A stretch of DNA of 64,000 nt, from NCBI RefSeq assembly GCF_002897295.1, contig NZ_BEXF01000011.1, forward strand, positions 62,001-126,000. The letters are read 5' to 3'. The DNA is from Brevibacillus reuszeri. GTDB lineage: Bacteria > Bacillota > Bacilli > Brevibacillales > Brevibacillaceae. A model generated the notes under the pieces. It had not been told where the DNA came from and made no database searches. It was given only the letters and a program-made list of their open reading frames with translations. The stretch's first letter is position 1. Every line of letters starts with the position of its first letter. Positions 26,556 to 35,973 of this stretch are shown in pieces. Made by a program: the position numbers and the translations under genes.

Positions 26556-27353
26556 CTAATTCGTGTACATCTCCGGTCGACGATTCGCTACACTTGGCAG
26601 CTTGCCGCGTACACGCGAGATACGCTCTGGGTCCAGCTCGGCTACTACCAATGCCTCTTCTTCTCCAGCGCTTGCCATGACAACTCCCATCGGGTCGACG
26701 ATCATGCTGCGTCCCGCAAAAATGTTGCCCACCTGATCTGCCGCACAAATGAACATTGTATTTTCGATTGCGCGCGCCCGGACCAGTGTCTCCCAATGAT
26801 CTTCCTTCATCGCACCCGCTACCCAGCCTGCTGGCACGAACAAGATATCCGCCCCTTGCAGCGCAAACTGTCTAGCAATTTCCGGGAATCTGACTTCATA
26901 GCAAACCATCAGCCCGATTTTGCCAAACTCGGTGTCCACCACTTGATACGGATTATCCCCTTGGGCGATATAGTCCGACTCTTTGTAGGAAAAGGCATCA
27001 TACAGATGTGTCTTGCGGTAGGCATGAATCAGCTCTCCTGCGCGATTGAGGAAAACGGTTGTATTATAGGCGCGGTTTTCGTCGCCCTCGATGCTCTCAA
27101 ACACACCACATACAACGTAGACGCCATGCTCCTTCGCTGCCTTGGCCAAGCCAGAGACAAACGGACCGTCCATTGGTTCCGCTACTTCCGCAGGCGTGAC
27201 TCCCGACTTCGGTGTTGCCGGCGCACTGTACATTTCCGGCAAAATGACAAAATCAGCTCCTGCTGCCTTTGCTTTGGCAATATACTCTTCTGCTTTTTGC
27301 AGATTGATTGCTTTATCCATCGTAGCCGTTAGCTGTGCGATTGCTACTTTCAT
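26556..27353 (-). CDS. Carbon-nitrogen hydrolase (nitrilase superfamily)
   Basis: A 265-residue amidase with the Glu-Lys-Cys triad in VILPEMYSAP, AYRKTHLYD and GLMVCYEVRFPE. Length and context fit branch members such as omega-amidase (Nit2-like) or MtnU, which hydrolyse alpha-keto acid amides. GGAGGAG precedes the ATG at 27353, much better than in-frame starts further upstream. No methionine-salvage genes are nearby, so the substrate stays open. Single-gene unit. Confidence 0.85.
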   Translation of the reverse strand: MKVAIAQLTATMDKAINLQKAEEYIAKAKAAGADFVILPEMYSAPATPKSGVTPAEVAEPMDGPFVSGLAKAAKEHGVYVVCGVFESIEGDENRAYNTTVFLNRAGELIHAYRKTHLYDAFSYKESDYIAQGDNPYQVVDTEFGKIGLMVCYEVRFPEIARQFALQGADILFVPAGWVAGAMKEDHWETLVRARAIENTMFICAADQVGNIFAGRSMIVDPMGVVMASAGEEEALVVAELDPERISRVRGKLPSVANRRPEMYTN

Positions 27354-27425
27354 GGCTCCTCCACCCTTCCCGGTCTTTTCCTGATTCATCTGCTTTCCAT
27401 ACCACTCAGTATAACTGATTTTCTT

Positions 27426-27455
27426 TTGTCGATGATGATTTTGCTTGTATATAAT
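27426..27455 (+). promoter_or_regulatory. Candidate promoter of the kinase/regulator genes
   Basis: TTGTCG (27426-27431), an 18-bp spacer and a consensus TATAAT (27450-27455) about 50 bp before the histidine kinase ATG. Confidence 0.45.
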
Positions 27456-27508
27456 GGACATGTCATACTATGGTATCCTTATTCCCCTTTTTGAAGTGAG
27501 GTGAGCGT

Positions 27509-29011
27509 ATGTCTATCCGCATTAAACTACTGCTGTCCTACACGGGCATGCTTGTCATCAGCTTACTGGTATTTGTATTGACTGCCAGCTTGTTCACGAT
27601 TGCTGCTACCGGCGACATCCACAGCTTTCGTGATTTCTATAAGGTTCACTATCAGCTGAACCCGCTGACGGAACAAGAGGAATCTATTTTTCTCGAATTA
27701 AAATATCTCGCCAAAAACGAGCCGGATGAGCTGCAAAACCAACAGCTGTTGCTCGACTACGATTTCAAGCTGAAAACAGAACGGGCAGGTCTCTATGTCC
27801 GCCGTGAAAGCAATCAAGTATTTGAATCCCATACATTTAATCAGCCCGAATTAGAGGCGAATTTGCCCCCTTACGATCTGAATAACAATCAAATACGCAA
27901 TACATTCAACATCGGAGAACGTTTTTATGCCTACGCTAAATTCGATTTCCGGTTTTCCGATGGGGCCAAAGGCAGTGTCTTTGTCATCCGTGAACGCAGT
28001 CCTTTCGGGGAAGTCACCCGCAGGCTGCTACCGATCCTCATCTTTATTCTCCTCGGGGTCATCGTGATTGCAAATGTACTGTTATACCGCTGGATCACCC
28101 GAAGTGTCGTCAAGCCGCTTGATTTGCTGCGAAATTCTGCAGAGCACATCAAAGAAGGCAATCTGCAGTTCTCCCTCGATCTGCACTCCAAGGACGAAAT
28201 CGGTCAATTGAACGAAGCGTTCGAGAATATGCGCAAAAGATTGCAGGAATCCGTACAGCTCCGCTTGCAGGACGAGGAGAACCGTAAAGAGCTCATTTCG
28301 AACATCTCTCATGATTTGCGCACACCCATCACGAACATTAAAGGCTACATCGAAGGAATTCGTGACGGGGTCGCTGACACACCAGAGAAAATGGACAAGT
28401 ACGTCAACATCATTTATTCCAAAGCAGTCGATCTGGATAAACTGGTAGACGAGCTGTTTCTTTACTCCAAGCTGGATTTAAAGCAGGTGCCGTTTCAATT
28501 TGAGCATGTAGATATCGTCCGCTTCCTCGATGATTGTATTGATGAGCTCCACTACGTTCTGGAGGAAAAAGGTATCACACTTGAGTGGGACGAGCGTCCA
28601 GGCTTAAGCATGGAAGTCATCGCCGATCTGGAAAAATTAAAGCGAACCGTGCTTAATATCATAGGAAATGCCCAAAATTTTATGGACAAAGAAGAGAAAA
28701 GAATTCGTGTCTCCGTGCAAGAATCACCGGAATGGGTCACAGTCGAAATCAGAGACAACGGGATGGGCATCGCTCCTGAAGCCATTCCGCATATTTTCGA
28801 GCGCTTTTATCGTGCGGAGCAGTCTCGCAATTCTTCTACGGGCGGCAGCGGACTCGGACTCTCCATCGCGAGTCAAATCATCGAGGGACACGGAGGCAGG
28901 GTATGGGTAAAGAGCGAGCTTGGCGCCGGTACAAGCCTGTTCTTTACGCTAAAACGGACAACCAACCAAGGAGGGACAGATTCCCATGACGACGCGCATC
29001 CTCATCATTGA
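27509..29011 (+). CDS. Sensor histidine kinase
   Basis: A 500-residue membrane kinase. Two membrane spans (about 9-31 and 173-193) enclose an extracytoplasmic sensor of about 140 residues. A HAMP domain follows (about 195-245), then HisKA with the phospho-accepting His268 in ISNISHDLRTPITN. The ATPase domain has NIIGNAQNF (N box), IRDNGMGIAPEA (G1) and GGSGLGLSIA (G2). It overlaps the response regulator by 26 bp, with the kinase gene first. The sensed signal is not evident; the following SLH and ankyrin lipoprotein genes hint at the envelope. Confidence 0.92.
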   Translation: MSIRIKLLLSYTGMLVISLLVFVLTASLFTIAATGDIHSFRDFYKVHYQLNPLTEQEESIFLELKYLAKNEPDELQNQQLLLDYDFKLKTERAGLYVRRESNQVFESHTFNQPELEANLPPYDLNNNQIRNTFNIGERFYAYAKFDFRFSDGAKGSVFVIRERSPFGEVTRRLLPILIFILLGVIVIANVLLYRWITRSVVKPLDLLRNSAEHIKEGNLQFSLDLHSKDEIGQLNEAFENMRKRLQESVQLRLQDEENRKELISNISHDLRTPITNIKGYIEGIRDGVADTPEKMDKYVNIIYSKAVDLDKLVDELFLYSKLDLKQVPFQFEHVDIVRFLDDCIDELHYVLEEKGITLEWDERPGLSMEVIADLEKLKRTVLNIIGNAQNFMDKEEKRIRVSVQESPEWVTVEIRDNGMGIAPEAIPHIFERFYRAEQSRNSSTGGSGLGLSIASQIIEGHGGRVWVKSELGAGTSLFFTLKRTTNQGGTDSHDDAHPHH

Positions 29012-29681
29012 GGACGAGACTACCATCGCTCAGCTGGAGCGGGACTATTTTGAGCTGAATGGATTTCTCGTTGATTTATGTCATACAGGCGATGAAGGCT
29101 TGCAGCTCGCCCTGCATGGGGACTACAGCCTGATTATTGTCGATTTGCAGCTTCCCGGTATGAACGGGTTTGATTTGTGCAGCCAAATTCGGCAGACCAA
29201 GGAAGTTCCGATCCTGATCGTCTCAGCCAAAAAGGAAGAGATTGATAAAATCCGCGCCTTTAATCTCGGTGCTGACGATTATATTACCAAGCCATTCAGT
29301 CCTAGCGAATTGGTAGCGAGAGCCAAAGCTCACCTGACGAGATACGAGCGGCTGCTGGGAAAAAAAGAGCCGGCTCAAAAGTCAGAGATTTCTATTCGCG
29401 GGCTAGTCATCGATAAAGTCGCCCACAGGGTTTATGTCCGTAATCAGGAAGTCATTTTCACGACACGCGAGTTTAGTCTGCTTGAATTTTTGGCAAGCCA
29501 TCCGAATCGGGTTTTTAGCAAAAACGAGCTGTTTGAACGAATTTGGGGGATGGATTCCAGCGGGGATATCGCAACGGTAACGGTTCATGTGCGCAAGCTG
29601 CGGGAAAAGATAGAGATCGATCCTTCTAACCCTCAATATATTGAGACAGTCTGGGGCGCCGGATACCGGTTTACGGTGTAA
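28986..29681 (+). CDS. OmpR/PhoB-family response regulator
   Basis: A 231-residue regulator. The receiver domain (1-120) has the acidic pair Glu9/Asp10, the phosphorylation site Asp53 in IIVDLQLPG and the conserved Lys in DYITKPF. The C-terminal winged helix contains FTTREFSLLEFLASHP and RVFSKNELFERIWG. It is coupled by overlap to the histidine kinase gene. DNA target unknown; the SLH gene downstream is a candidate. Confidence 0.93.
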   Translation: MTTRILIIEDETTIAQLERDYFELNGFLVDLCHTGDEGLQLALHGDYSLIIVDLQLPGMNGFDLCSQIRQTKEVPILIVSAKKEEIDKIRAFNLGADDYITKPFSPSELVARAKAHLTRYERLLGKKEPAQKSEISIRGLVIDKVAHRVYVRNQEVIFTTREFSLLEFLASHPNRVFSKNELFERIWGMDSSGDIATVTVHVRKLREKIEIDPSNPQYIETVWGAGYRFTV

Positions 29682-29761
29682 TCCTTGTATTTAATAATTT
29701 GTTAATATCTATTTTAGAATCTTTTAAGCCCAGGTTTCTTGGGAGTTTAGCAGTCTCCTTT

Positions 29762-29801
29762 ATCATACAGGTAAGGCAAGCAACTACCATACCTGTATGA
29801 T
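29762..29801 (+). other. Stable hairpin just upstream of the SLH gene ribosome site
   Basis: ATCATACAGGTA (29762-29773) and TACCTGTATGAT (29790-29801) form a perfect 12-bp stem with a 16-nt loop. The ribosome site AAGGAGG starts three bases later and a T6 run overlaps the start codon region. It could stabilise the 5' end of a highly expressed surface-protein mRNA, act as an operator, or end read-through from the regulator genes. Confidence 0.7.
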
Positions 29802-29819
29802 CATAAGGAGGCTTTTTTG

Positions 29820-31301
29820 ATGAATAAAGTTTCGAATAAACTAGCTACACTGATGCTCGCAACAGTACTGGGTACAGTATCTCTTCCTTTGGCAGCCCAA
29901 AACGTATCCGCTGCAGGAGCGCCACTGACCGCACAAGAAATTCAGCAAGCTGTAAGCGAGCTTTCCCAGCTTCGTGTGCTCCAAGGCTATCAGGATCGCT
30001 CCATGGGAATTCACAATCAAATCACTCGTGCAGAGCTGGCCAAAATGGTCGTCCTGACATTCGGCTTGCAAGGCAAAGCAGAGAAGCTCCCTACCTTTTC
30101 TGATGTAAACCAGAATGCATGGTACTACAAATATGCAGCTGAGCTGGTCGGACAAGACATCGTGCAGGCTGACGGCGGTAACTTTGACCCTAGCGGAACC
30201 GTAACAGATGCTGAGCTGGTACAGGTCGTATCTAAAGCGTTGAAGCGTGATGTAAAATCCGTTAACTACTGGATGGAGCGCTTTTATGCAGCAGATAGCA
30301 ACGCTACTCGCGGTGAAGTCGCATTCCTGTTGAAAACGGCTCACAAAGCAATCCCTTCCGCAAACGCAAAAATCAAAAGCGTTCGTGCAATTAACGACAT
30401 TACATTGATTGTGACGTTCGACGCTCCGTTGACAGCTGAGAATGAAGTGTTTGCCAAAGCAAAAGAAGACTTCGTGTTTACGAATGGACTGACTTTGACC
30501 AACATGCCTCGCCTAAAAACAGGCTCGACTAATACGTATATCGTTCCTACATCTGTCCAAACACCAGGAACCACCTACACCCTGACCTATAAAGGTCAAA
30601 AAGCTGGCACATTTGTAGGCAATGCAACCAAGCTAGCGATGACAGAAGCAAGACAAGTTTCCTATGATACATTCGAGCTGGAATCGCTGCAAGAAAATGG
30701 CGTAGTTGACTACGGATATGTCATCGCCGCATACAGTGGTGGACGTGGAGCCGATGCATTTGTTCTCGACGACAACAACCGTGCGGACGGCAAGACCTAT
30801 CAAATCATCTCTTCTGGCCAAGCGCGTCAAGTAACGATCACACCTGCTGGCGGTCAGCCAATCATTGCTAAATACGTGCCATTCACACAATCGACTGACG
30901 GCAAGCAAGAACCGAAATTCCGCCTGCCTGAGGGCCAAGTACTGACTCCAGGCGTTACGTACACCGTAACTTCCGATTGGGCAGAAATTGCTAAACCAAC
31001 ATTCGTAGCCGAGAAAATCGCTCCATTGGAATTGACCGGAGCAGAAACACTTAGCGAAACCTCTATCAGCGTGACTTTGTCCGAGGACCCAGGCGATGAG
31101 CTGTTCTCTGGTCGCAGTGTAGAATTGACTAGTGCAGACGGTCAGAAGCTGATCGCTACCTATAAATTCTCCAGCCGCAAAGGTGCTGTGGGAGTGTTTG
31201 ATCTGACTCAAAATGGTAAACTGACAGAAGGTACTACTTATACGGTAACTCCAGTTGGCGATTGGGCTGGAAAGTCCCAAATCGAGCTGACTGTAGAATA
31301 A
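29820..31301 (+). CDS. SLH-domain surface protein
   Basis: A 493-residue exported protein with a signal peptide ending near ALA-like residues AAQNVSAAG. Two S-layer homology repeats follow (about residues 35-170), the first with ITRAELAKMVVLTF, which anchor proteins to pyruvylated cell-wall polymer. The rest consists of Ig-like beta domains with repeated TPGVTYTVT or TPGTTYTLT segments. It starts with ATG at 29820 (AAGGAGG). It is followed 12 bp later by an ankyrin lipoprotein gene. Role likely structural or adhesive; not a main S-layer protein by size. Confidence 0.85.
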   Translation: MNKVSNKLATLMLATVLGTVSLPLAAQNVSAAGAPLTAQEIQQAVSELSQLRVLQGYQDRSMGIHNQITRAELAKMVVLTFGLQGKAEKLPTFSDVNQNAWYYKYAAELVGQDIVQADGGNFDPSGTVTDAELVQVVSKALKRDVKSVNYWMERFYAADSNATRGEVAFLLKTAHKAIPSANAKIKSVRAINDITLIVTFDAPLTAENEVFAKAKEDFVFTNGLTLTNMPRLKTGSTNTYIVPTSVQTPGTTYTLTYKGQKAGTFVGNATKLAMTEARQVSYDTFELESLQENGVVDYGYVIAAYSGGRGADAFVLDDNNRADGKTYQIISSGQARQVTITPAGGQPIIAKYVPFTQSTDGKQEPKFRLPEGQVLTPGVTYTVTSDWAEIAKPTFVAEKIAPLELTGAETLSETSISVTLSEDPGDELFSGRSVELTSADGQKLIATYKFSSRKGAVGVFDLTQNGKLTEGTTYTVTPVGDWAGKSQIELTVE

Positions 31302-31313
31302 CCCTATAAGTAA

Positions 31314-32069
31314 ATGCGGCTTTTGAATCTACGAGAAAGGTGTTGGTTCGCTTTGCTGCGCGTTAGCCTATTGGCCTTCGCTTTCGCTCTGGCTGGATGT
31401 GAGTTCAATATGGATACTTTTCTATCAAACTCGGAGCAGCAAGCAACCCAAGCGGTGAACAAAGAAATGAACGAGATGAACCACGCTTTGTTAACAGCTG
31501 CAAATCAAGGAGACAAGGAAACGATCACCAAGCTGCTCACGGATGGTGCGGATATTGATGCAACAGATGAAAGAGGCCGTACCTCTGCCATGATCGCTGT
31601 ACACACGAACCAACTGGAGCTGTTTAACCTTTTAGTAGAGCACGGTGCGAATATCAACATCAGAGACAACCGCTTGGATAATCCACTGCTCTACTCGGGA
31701 GCAGAAGGCAAGCTCGACTTTGTAAAAGCAGCGATTGCCGCAGGCGCGGACACGACCGTTACGAACCGTTTTGGCGGGACCGCCCTCATCCCTGCCGCTG
31801 ATCGCGGGCACGTGGAGATTGTCAGGGAGCTTCTAACCACCTCTGACGTAAATGTAAACCATGTAAACAACCTTGGCTGGACCGCATTGCTTGAAGCCGT
31901 CATTTTGGGAGACGGCGGAAAAAATCATCAGGCTATCGTCAAGCTTTTGATCGAACACGGAGCTGACGTAAATTTGGCGGATAACGACGGAGTCACCCCT
32001 CTCCAACACGCCAAAAAACGTGGCTATCGGGAAATGATTGATGCTTTGACTAGTGCTGGCGGGAATTAA
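31314..32069 (+). CDS. Ankyrin-repeat lipoprotein
   Basis: A 251-residue lipoprotein with a lipobox (ALAGC, Cys29) followed by five ankyrin repeats from about residue 55 to the end. Typical repeat cores are GRTSAMIAVHTNQLELFNLL and GWTALLEAVIL. Ankyrin repeats mediate protein binding, so it may be an extracytoplasmic scaffold. The start is uncertain: ATG 31314 lacks a good ribosome site, whereas an in-frame TTG at 31353 has GAAAGGTG upstream and would give a compact signal peptide. It is probably co-transcribed with the SLH gene. Confidence 0.82.
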   Translation: MRLLNLRERCWFALLRVSLLAFAFALAGCEFNMDTFLSNSEQQATQAVNKEMNEMNHALLTAANQGDKETITKLLTDGADIDATDERGRTSAMIAVHTNQLELFNLLVEHGANINIRDNRLDNPLLYSGAEGKLDFVKAAIAAGADTTVTNRFGGTALIPAADRGHVEIVRELLTTSDVNVNHVNNLGWTALLEAVILGDGGKNHQAIVKLLIEHGADVNLADNDGVTPLQHAKKRGYREMIDALTSAGGN

Positions 32070-32075
32070 TGAATG

Positions 32076-32121
32076 AAAAAGGATAGAGTCGTCAGATTAT
32101 CTCTGCGGCTCTATCCTTTTT
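32076..32121 (+). terminator. Terminator after the ankyrin gene
   Basis: AAAAAGGATAGAG and CTCTATCCTTTTT form a 13-bp stem with more pairing inside; strong T-run. Confidence 0.92.
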
Positions 32122-32298
32122 GCATGTCAGGTGCGAATTATGTGGCTAGAACGCTGCGGAATTCTTCCCTCCGCGGTCAGAGTACAAATCCGTCCACGGA
32201 CCGAATTTGAGTTCAATCTGCTGCCTGTTTTTACCTATGCTTCCTCCCTGTAAAGTGAGAGTGGGAATACCAAAACTTTATAGAGAGGGGAAACTTAC

Positions 32299-33168
32299 TT
32301 GAAGAATCAATCCTTGGCTGGACATCCGCCCATCAAATTTTTTCAGGGTGAAAAATGGTTAGTGCTTACCGGGCTTCTCGGCTTCATGCTTGCGGGCGTA
32401 TGCGCGATATGGGTAATGCTGTATGGAGGCTTCGTCGCTCCAAAAGGCGATGTATCGAAAGCGTTTTCGTTCAATGCCGCTCTTGGCGTATTTCTACTGT
32501 CTACAGCTGCAATCATTCCGTTTTCTTCACTAGGAAAGAGAAGTAGGGCTTTCTTTCGCTGGTCTTATATTTTGCTTGCCCTTTACTCCTACGGAGCAGA
32601 GACTATGCAAAACTTTCGCGGAGTCGATCCAAGGTTCGTCAAAAATGGCACCCCTTTTGATGTTGCGGTTGGCTCCATTTTTACTTTTGTTGCCCTTCTT
32701 CTGGTTCTTTTTTACGGATTTCTCGCCGTTCAGTATTTCCGCAAAAAAGCTTATACACTACAGCCAAAGCTCGTGATGGGCATCCGCTATGCCATGATTG
32801 CAATCATGCTTTCTTTTGCGGCGGGCGTCTGGATTTCATTCAACGCCGGGCGAGTTGTTGGGCAGCATGGGAATATCATTTGGCTCCACGGGGTTGGTTT
32901 TCACGCTCTGCAAGCCGTTCCTTTTGTCGCTTGGTTATGTGAACGCAAAAAACACCTGTATGCTTCTTGCCATCGACTCATTCATTTGACAGGTATCGCA
33001 TACTTGATCGGTTTAGTGGCAATCGGTTGGCAAACGTTCCTCGGACATGCCGTTTTGGAATGGTCTGTGCTCCCACTTCTCGCCGCCTGTAGTTTCCTCG
33101 TCGCCTTCATGCCTGTAGTGCTTCTGCTCCGCAAAAAAACAAGCACGGAGATGACTCGAAATCTATAG
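32299..33168 (+). CDS. Polytopic membrane protein of unknown function
   Basis: A 289-residue protein with about eight predicted membrane helices and several conserved-looking His residues (WLHGVGFHALQAVPF). The His placement is reminiscent of haem-binding or copper-related membrane proteins, but I recognise no family. It starts at TTG 32299 behind GAGAGGGG. It stands alone between a terminator and the convergent speD gene. Confidence 0.65.
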   Translation: MKNQSLAGHPPIKFFQGEKWLVLTGLLGFMLAGVCAIWVMLYGGFVAPKGDVSKAFSFNAALGVFLLSTAAIIPFSSLGKRSRAFFRWSYILLALYSYGAETMQNFRGVDPRFVKNGTPFDVAVGSIFTFVALLLVLFYGFLAVQYFRKKAYTLQPKLVMGIRYAMIAIMLSFAAGVWISFNAGRVVGQHGNIIWLHGVGFHALQAVPFVAWLCERKKHLYASCHRLIHLTGIAYLIGLVAIGWQTFLGHAVLEWSVLPLLAACSFLVAFMPVVLLLRKKTSTEMTRNL

Positions 33169-33213
33169 TTCAATTTGCAGGGTGAAGACCGGAGCGCAGA
33201 TCGTAAACAAAAA

Positions 33214-33237
33214 AGACTCCCTCTCAGGAAGTCTCTT
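33214..33237 (-). terminator. Terminator of speD
   Basis: On the minus strand AGACTTCC pairs with GGGAGTCT (one mismatch) and is followed by TTTTTTG; it begins at the speD stop codon. Confidence 0.75.
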
Positions 33238-34048
33238 AGCTCCGATCCATATTTTTTCCGTAGTATATCTCGTCCATCTCCATGTGCAAGCGCTCTGTTA
33301 TTTCACTCTGCTCCTCCGGGGTGAGCTTATCCTTTGTATAACCAAACAAATAATTGTTCAGATCAAACTGCCTCAGCTTGCACTTCGTATGAAAAATGTT
33401 TTCTTGGTACACATTCACGTCAATCATATGAAACAAGTCCTTCACTTCATCTGGAATGTAATTTTGGATCGAGCTGATGTCGTGGTCAATAAATAGCTTA
33501 TGACCATAAATATCGCGGGTAAAGCCACGCACACGATAATCAATCGTCATCATGTCCGTATCAAAGGAACGGATTAAATAATTCAGCGCCTTGAGCGGTG
33601 AAATCTCCCCACAGGTTGATACATCAATATCTGCACGAAATGTACTGATTTCCACATTGGGATGGTACTCCGGATACGTATGAACCGTAATATGACTCTT
33701 GTCCAATTGCATGACCACATTGTCTGGCAAAGGCCCTGGCGACTCTTCATAAGACTCCGTCGGCACCTCAACCACAGGACCCTCCGACACTAGGAAAGTA
33801 ACACTTGCCCCTTGTGGCACATAGTCTTGCTGGGCAACATTGAGGACGTGTGCCCCAATAATATCCGATACATTTTTGAGAATATGGGTCAAGCGCTCCG
33901 CATTGTACTGCTCATCTATGTATTCGAGATACGCTTCCCGCTCTTCTTTTGTTTTTGTATAACAAATATCGTACATATTAAAGCTCAGCGATTTGGTCAG
34001 GTTATTAAAGCCATGCAGCGTAATATGTTGATTCGGTGTCCATTCCAA
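33236..34048 (-). CDS. speD: S-adenosylmethionine decarboxylase proenzyme (class 1A-like)
   Basis: About 270 residues, resembling E. coli SpeD across the chain: [50 protein letters not shown] and [13 protein letters not shown]. The self-cleavage serine that becomes the pyruvoyl cofactor is in [13 protein letters not shown]. It makes decarboxylated SAM for spermidine synthesis. I choose TTG at 34048 because AGGGGGAA lies just upstream and the length then equals E. coli SpeD; the frame stays open to 34210 but that part overlaps the terminator of the gene upstream. Confidence 0.88.
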   Translation of the reverse strand: MEWTPNQHITLHGFNNLTKSLSFNMYDICYTKTKEEREAYLEYIDEQYNAERLTHILKNVSDIIGAHVLNVAQQDYVPQGASVTFLVSEGPVVEVPTESYEESPGPLPDNVVMQLDKSHITVHTYPEYHPNVEISTFRADIDVSTCGEISPLKALNYLIRSFDTDMMTIDYRVRGFTRDIYGHKLFIDHDISSIQNYIPDEVKDLFHMIDVNVYQENIFHTKCKLRQFDLNNYLFGYTKDKLTPEEQSEITERLHMEMDEIYYGKNMDRS

Positions 34049-34176
34049 GCGAGTTTCCCCCTGTTTTGATGATGGTCGAAGCGACAGTTCCTTTTTCATC
34101 ATTTCCCAATTGCTGTGATAAAACTCATGGTCAAAAACAAAAAAGCCCCATCCCCTCTCGGATGAGACCTTTCGTG

Positions 34177-34548
34177 CTAGCACATTCGCGTATTGGTTGT
34201 AGCCGTCCACGTACCTGTCTCGCCTGCTCGTATAGAGGGTGGCTTCATCCGCACGTTTCCATGCAGCACATAGTGGCGAAGACTGATTTGCGGATCATCT
34301 CGAAAAGCTAGCGTGCCGACGAATGTAGCATACGGCGATTCAAATGACAGCTGTCTCGTTCTCTCATCCCAAAAGCCTTGGATCGGAATAAAATCTCTGC
34401 GAAAGCTGACTGCACCACTTACCCTGTTGCCACTGACGCTATGAATGACGAGTGTTCCAAGAGACGCAGGTCTACCGCCAAATCTAGCCTGTACTTCCCA
34501 GGTCGAGGGATACGGCAAGCTTACCCTCGTCATTTGTCCAATTGCCAC
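34177..34548 (-). CDS. Small beta-rich hypothetical protein
   Basis: A 123-residue protein with no signal peptide, rich in alternating strands ([20 protein letters not shown] and [14 protein letters not shown]). It may form a small beta-barrel. GAAGGAGAGG precedes the GTG. A terminator-like stem (TCATCC/GGATGG with a T-run) follows on the minus strand near 34145-34165. Family not recognised. Confidence 0.55.
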   Translation of the reverse strand: MAIGQMTRVSLPYPSTWEVQARFGGRPASLGTLVIHSVSGNRVSGAVSFRRDFIPIQGFWDERTRQLSFESPYATFVGTLAFRDDPQISLRHYVLHGNVRMKPPSIRAGETGTWTATTNTRMC

Positions 34549-34660
34549 GGGTAACCTCTCCTTCTTTTTAGCTTGAGGTATTCTCCAGTAGGTACCCTAC
34601 AGTATATGTACCTATAGATAGGAGTCCCGTAGGCAAGTGTACAAATTTGCAATTTCCAGC

Positions 34661-35866
34661 CTATCCCTCGATGCTTTTTTTGCGGAAGGCCGTCTCATCC
34701 AGCTTTTTCACCTTAATAAAGAACGCCGTCAAAAGCAGGGCCACACCATTGATGATGAAAATGACACGAATCGGGATCATTCCACCGAGAAACCCGCCCA
34801 AAACCGGGCCAATCATATTGGCAAACTGCATAGCAGATTGATTTAACCCAAACGCTCTCCCGCGAAAATCGGGCTCGATTACTTTGACAATCAGGGCATT
34901 GATCGCCGGATAGACAGCCGCAAAAAACAAGCCGTATAAAAAACGCAAGATACCAAACCCGTACAGATTTGTAAAAAAGAACTGCAGCACACTGCCAATC
35001 CCGCCACCCAGCAATCCGAAAAACAAAATCTTTGTGTAGCCGATTTTGCTCCCTACTCGCCCCCAGCGCGGAGCAGCGATGACCGTCGCAATCCCGATTG
35101 CCGAAAAAATAATTCCAGAGCTAAGCGAAGCATCCTGCTCTGAAGCACCCAGCTGAAGAACGTACACGGTTAGCAGTGGCTCCAGCAGCATCACGGATAC
35201 AGTCACCATCATACTGAGTCCGAGCACCATCATAAAAGGGCGGTTCATTCGCGCCACCCGCAAGTCTTCTCGTACCGAAGAGCGTTTTTTCAATCGGACA
35301 TGTACCTCCCGAACGAAAAAGGTAGCAATCAGTGCAGCAATCAAAACGAGCAACGCGGAAAAAAGAAAGGCCTCGCGATTGCCCCACAAATGGCTGACAA
35401 CCCCACCCACCAGCGGTCCGACTATGCCACCTGTCGCGCCGCTTGTCGCCATAATTCCCAAGGCATAGCCAGCATGTTCCTCTGGCGTATTGGTAGCGAC
35501 CAGCGCGATGGCAGAGGGAACGAAGCCAGCCAATAGCCCCTCTAGCATACGAACACCTAAAAAGACATATGGGTCAGTAACCAGATAGTACAACGTATAA
35601 ATCAGAACAAGACAAAAGCCCGCCCGAATCATCATCAGCTTGCGCCCGTACCGATCTGCAAGCGATCCCCAGTACGGAGCGATGAACGCTCCGGTCAAGA
35701 ATGTGATCCCAAAGGAAATGCCCGACCATGCTTCCAAATTTTCCTGAACACCCAACGTGTTATACAGGAATAGCGGCAAAAATGGGATCGACAGAGAGTA
35801 AGCGGTACTACAGAAAAATACACCGATCCACAGTACGGCGAGATTTCTTTTCCAGGAGAACGACAT
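34661..35866 (-). CDS. MFS multidrug efflux transporter
   Basis: A 401-residue MFS protein with about 12 spans. The loop 2-3 motif is GSLADRYGRKLMM, and the antiporter motif C region reads GYALGIMATSGATGGIVGPLVGG, typical of drug:H+ antiporters such as MdtG/TetA-like pumps. The ATG at 35866 begins at the expected membrane helix (MSFSWKRNLAVLW); the ribosome site AGAAGG is rather far (about 14 bases). It lies downstream of the sugar-type operon but is separated from it by a terminator. Confidence 0.8.
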   Translation of the reverse strand: MSFSWKRNLAVLWIGVFFCSTAYSLSIPFLPLFLYNTLGVQENLEAWSGISFGITFLTGAFIAPYWGSLADRYGRKLMMIRAGFCLVLIYTLYYLVTDPYVFLGVRMLEGLLAGFVPSAIALVATNTPEEHAGYALGIMATSGATGGIVGPLVGGVVSHLWGNREAFLFSALLVLIAALIATFFVREVHVRLKKRSSVREDLRVARMNRPFMMVLGLSMMVTVSVMLLEPLLTVYVLQLGASEQDASLSSGIIFSAIGIATVIAAPRWGRVGSKIGYTKILFFGLLGGGIGSVLQFFFTNLYGFGILRFLYGLFFAAVYPAINALIVKVIEPDFRGRAFGLNQSAMQFANMIGPVLGGFLGGMIPIRVIFIINGVALLLTAFFIKVKKLDETAFRKKSIEG

Positions 35867-35928
35867 GGCTGTACAATACCTTCTTTCCTGCAAAACCGGC
35901 ATTTTTTGATGCAAACAAAATAGAAAAG

Positions 35929-35959
35929 GAAGCATCGCGAACTGCTATCGCAATGCTTC
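35929..35959 (-). terminator. Terminator of the sugar-type operon
   Basis: On the minus strand GAAGCAT-T-GCGA pairs with TCGC-G-ATGCTTC and is followed by CTTTTC. It marks the likely end of the eleven-gene operon. Confidence 0.8.
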
Positions 35960-35973
35960 TCCCGATCATCTAA

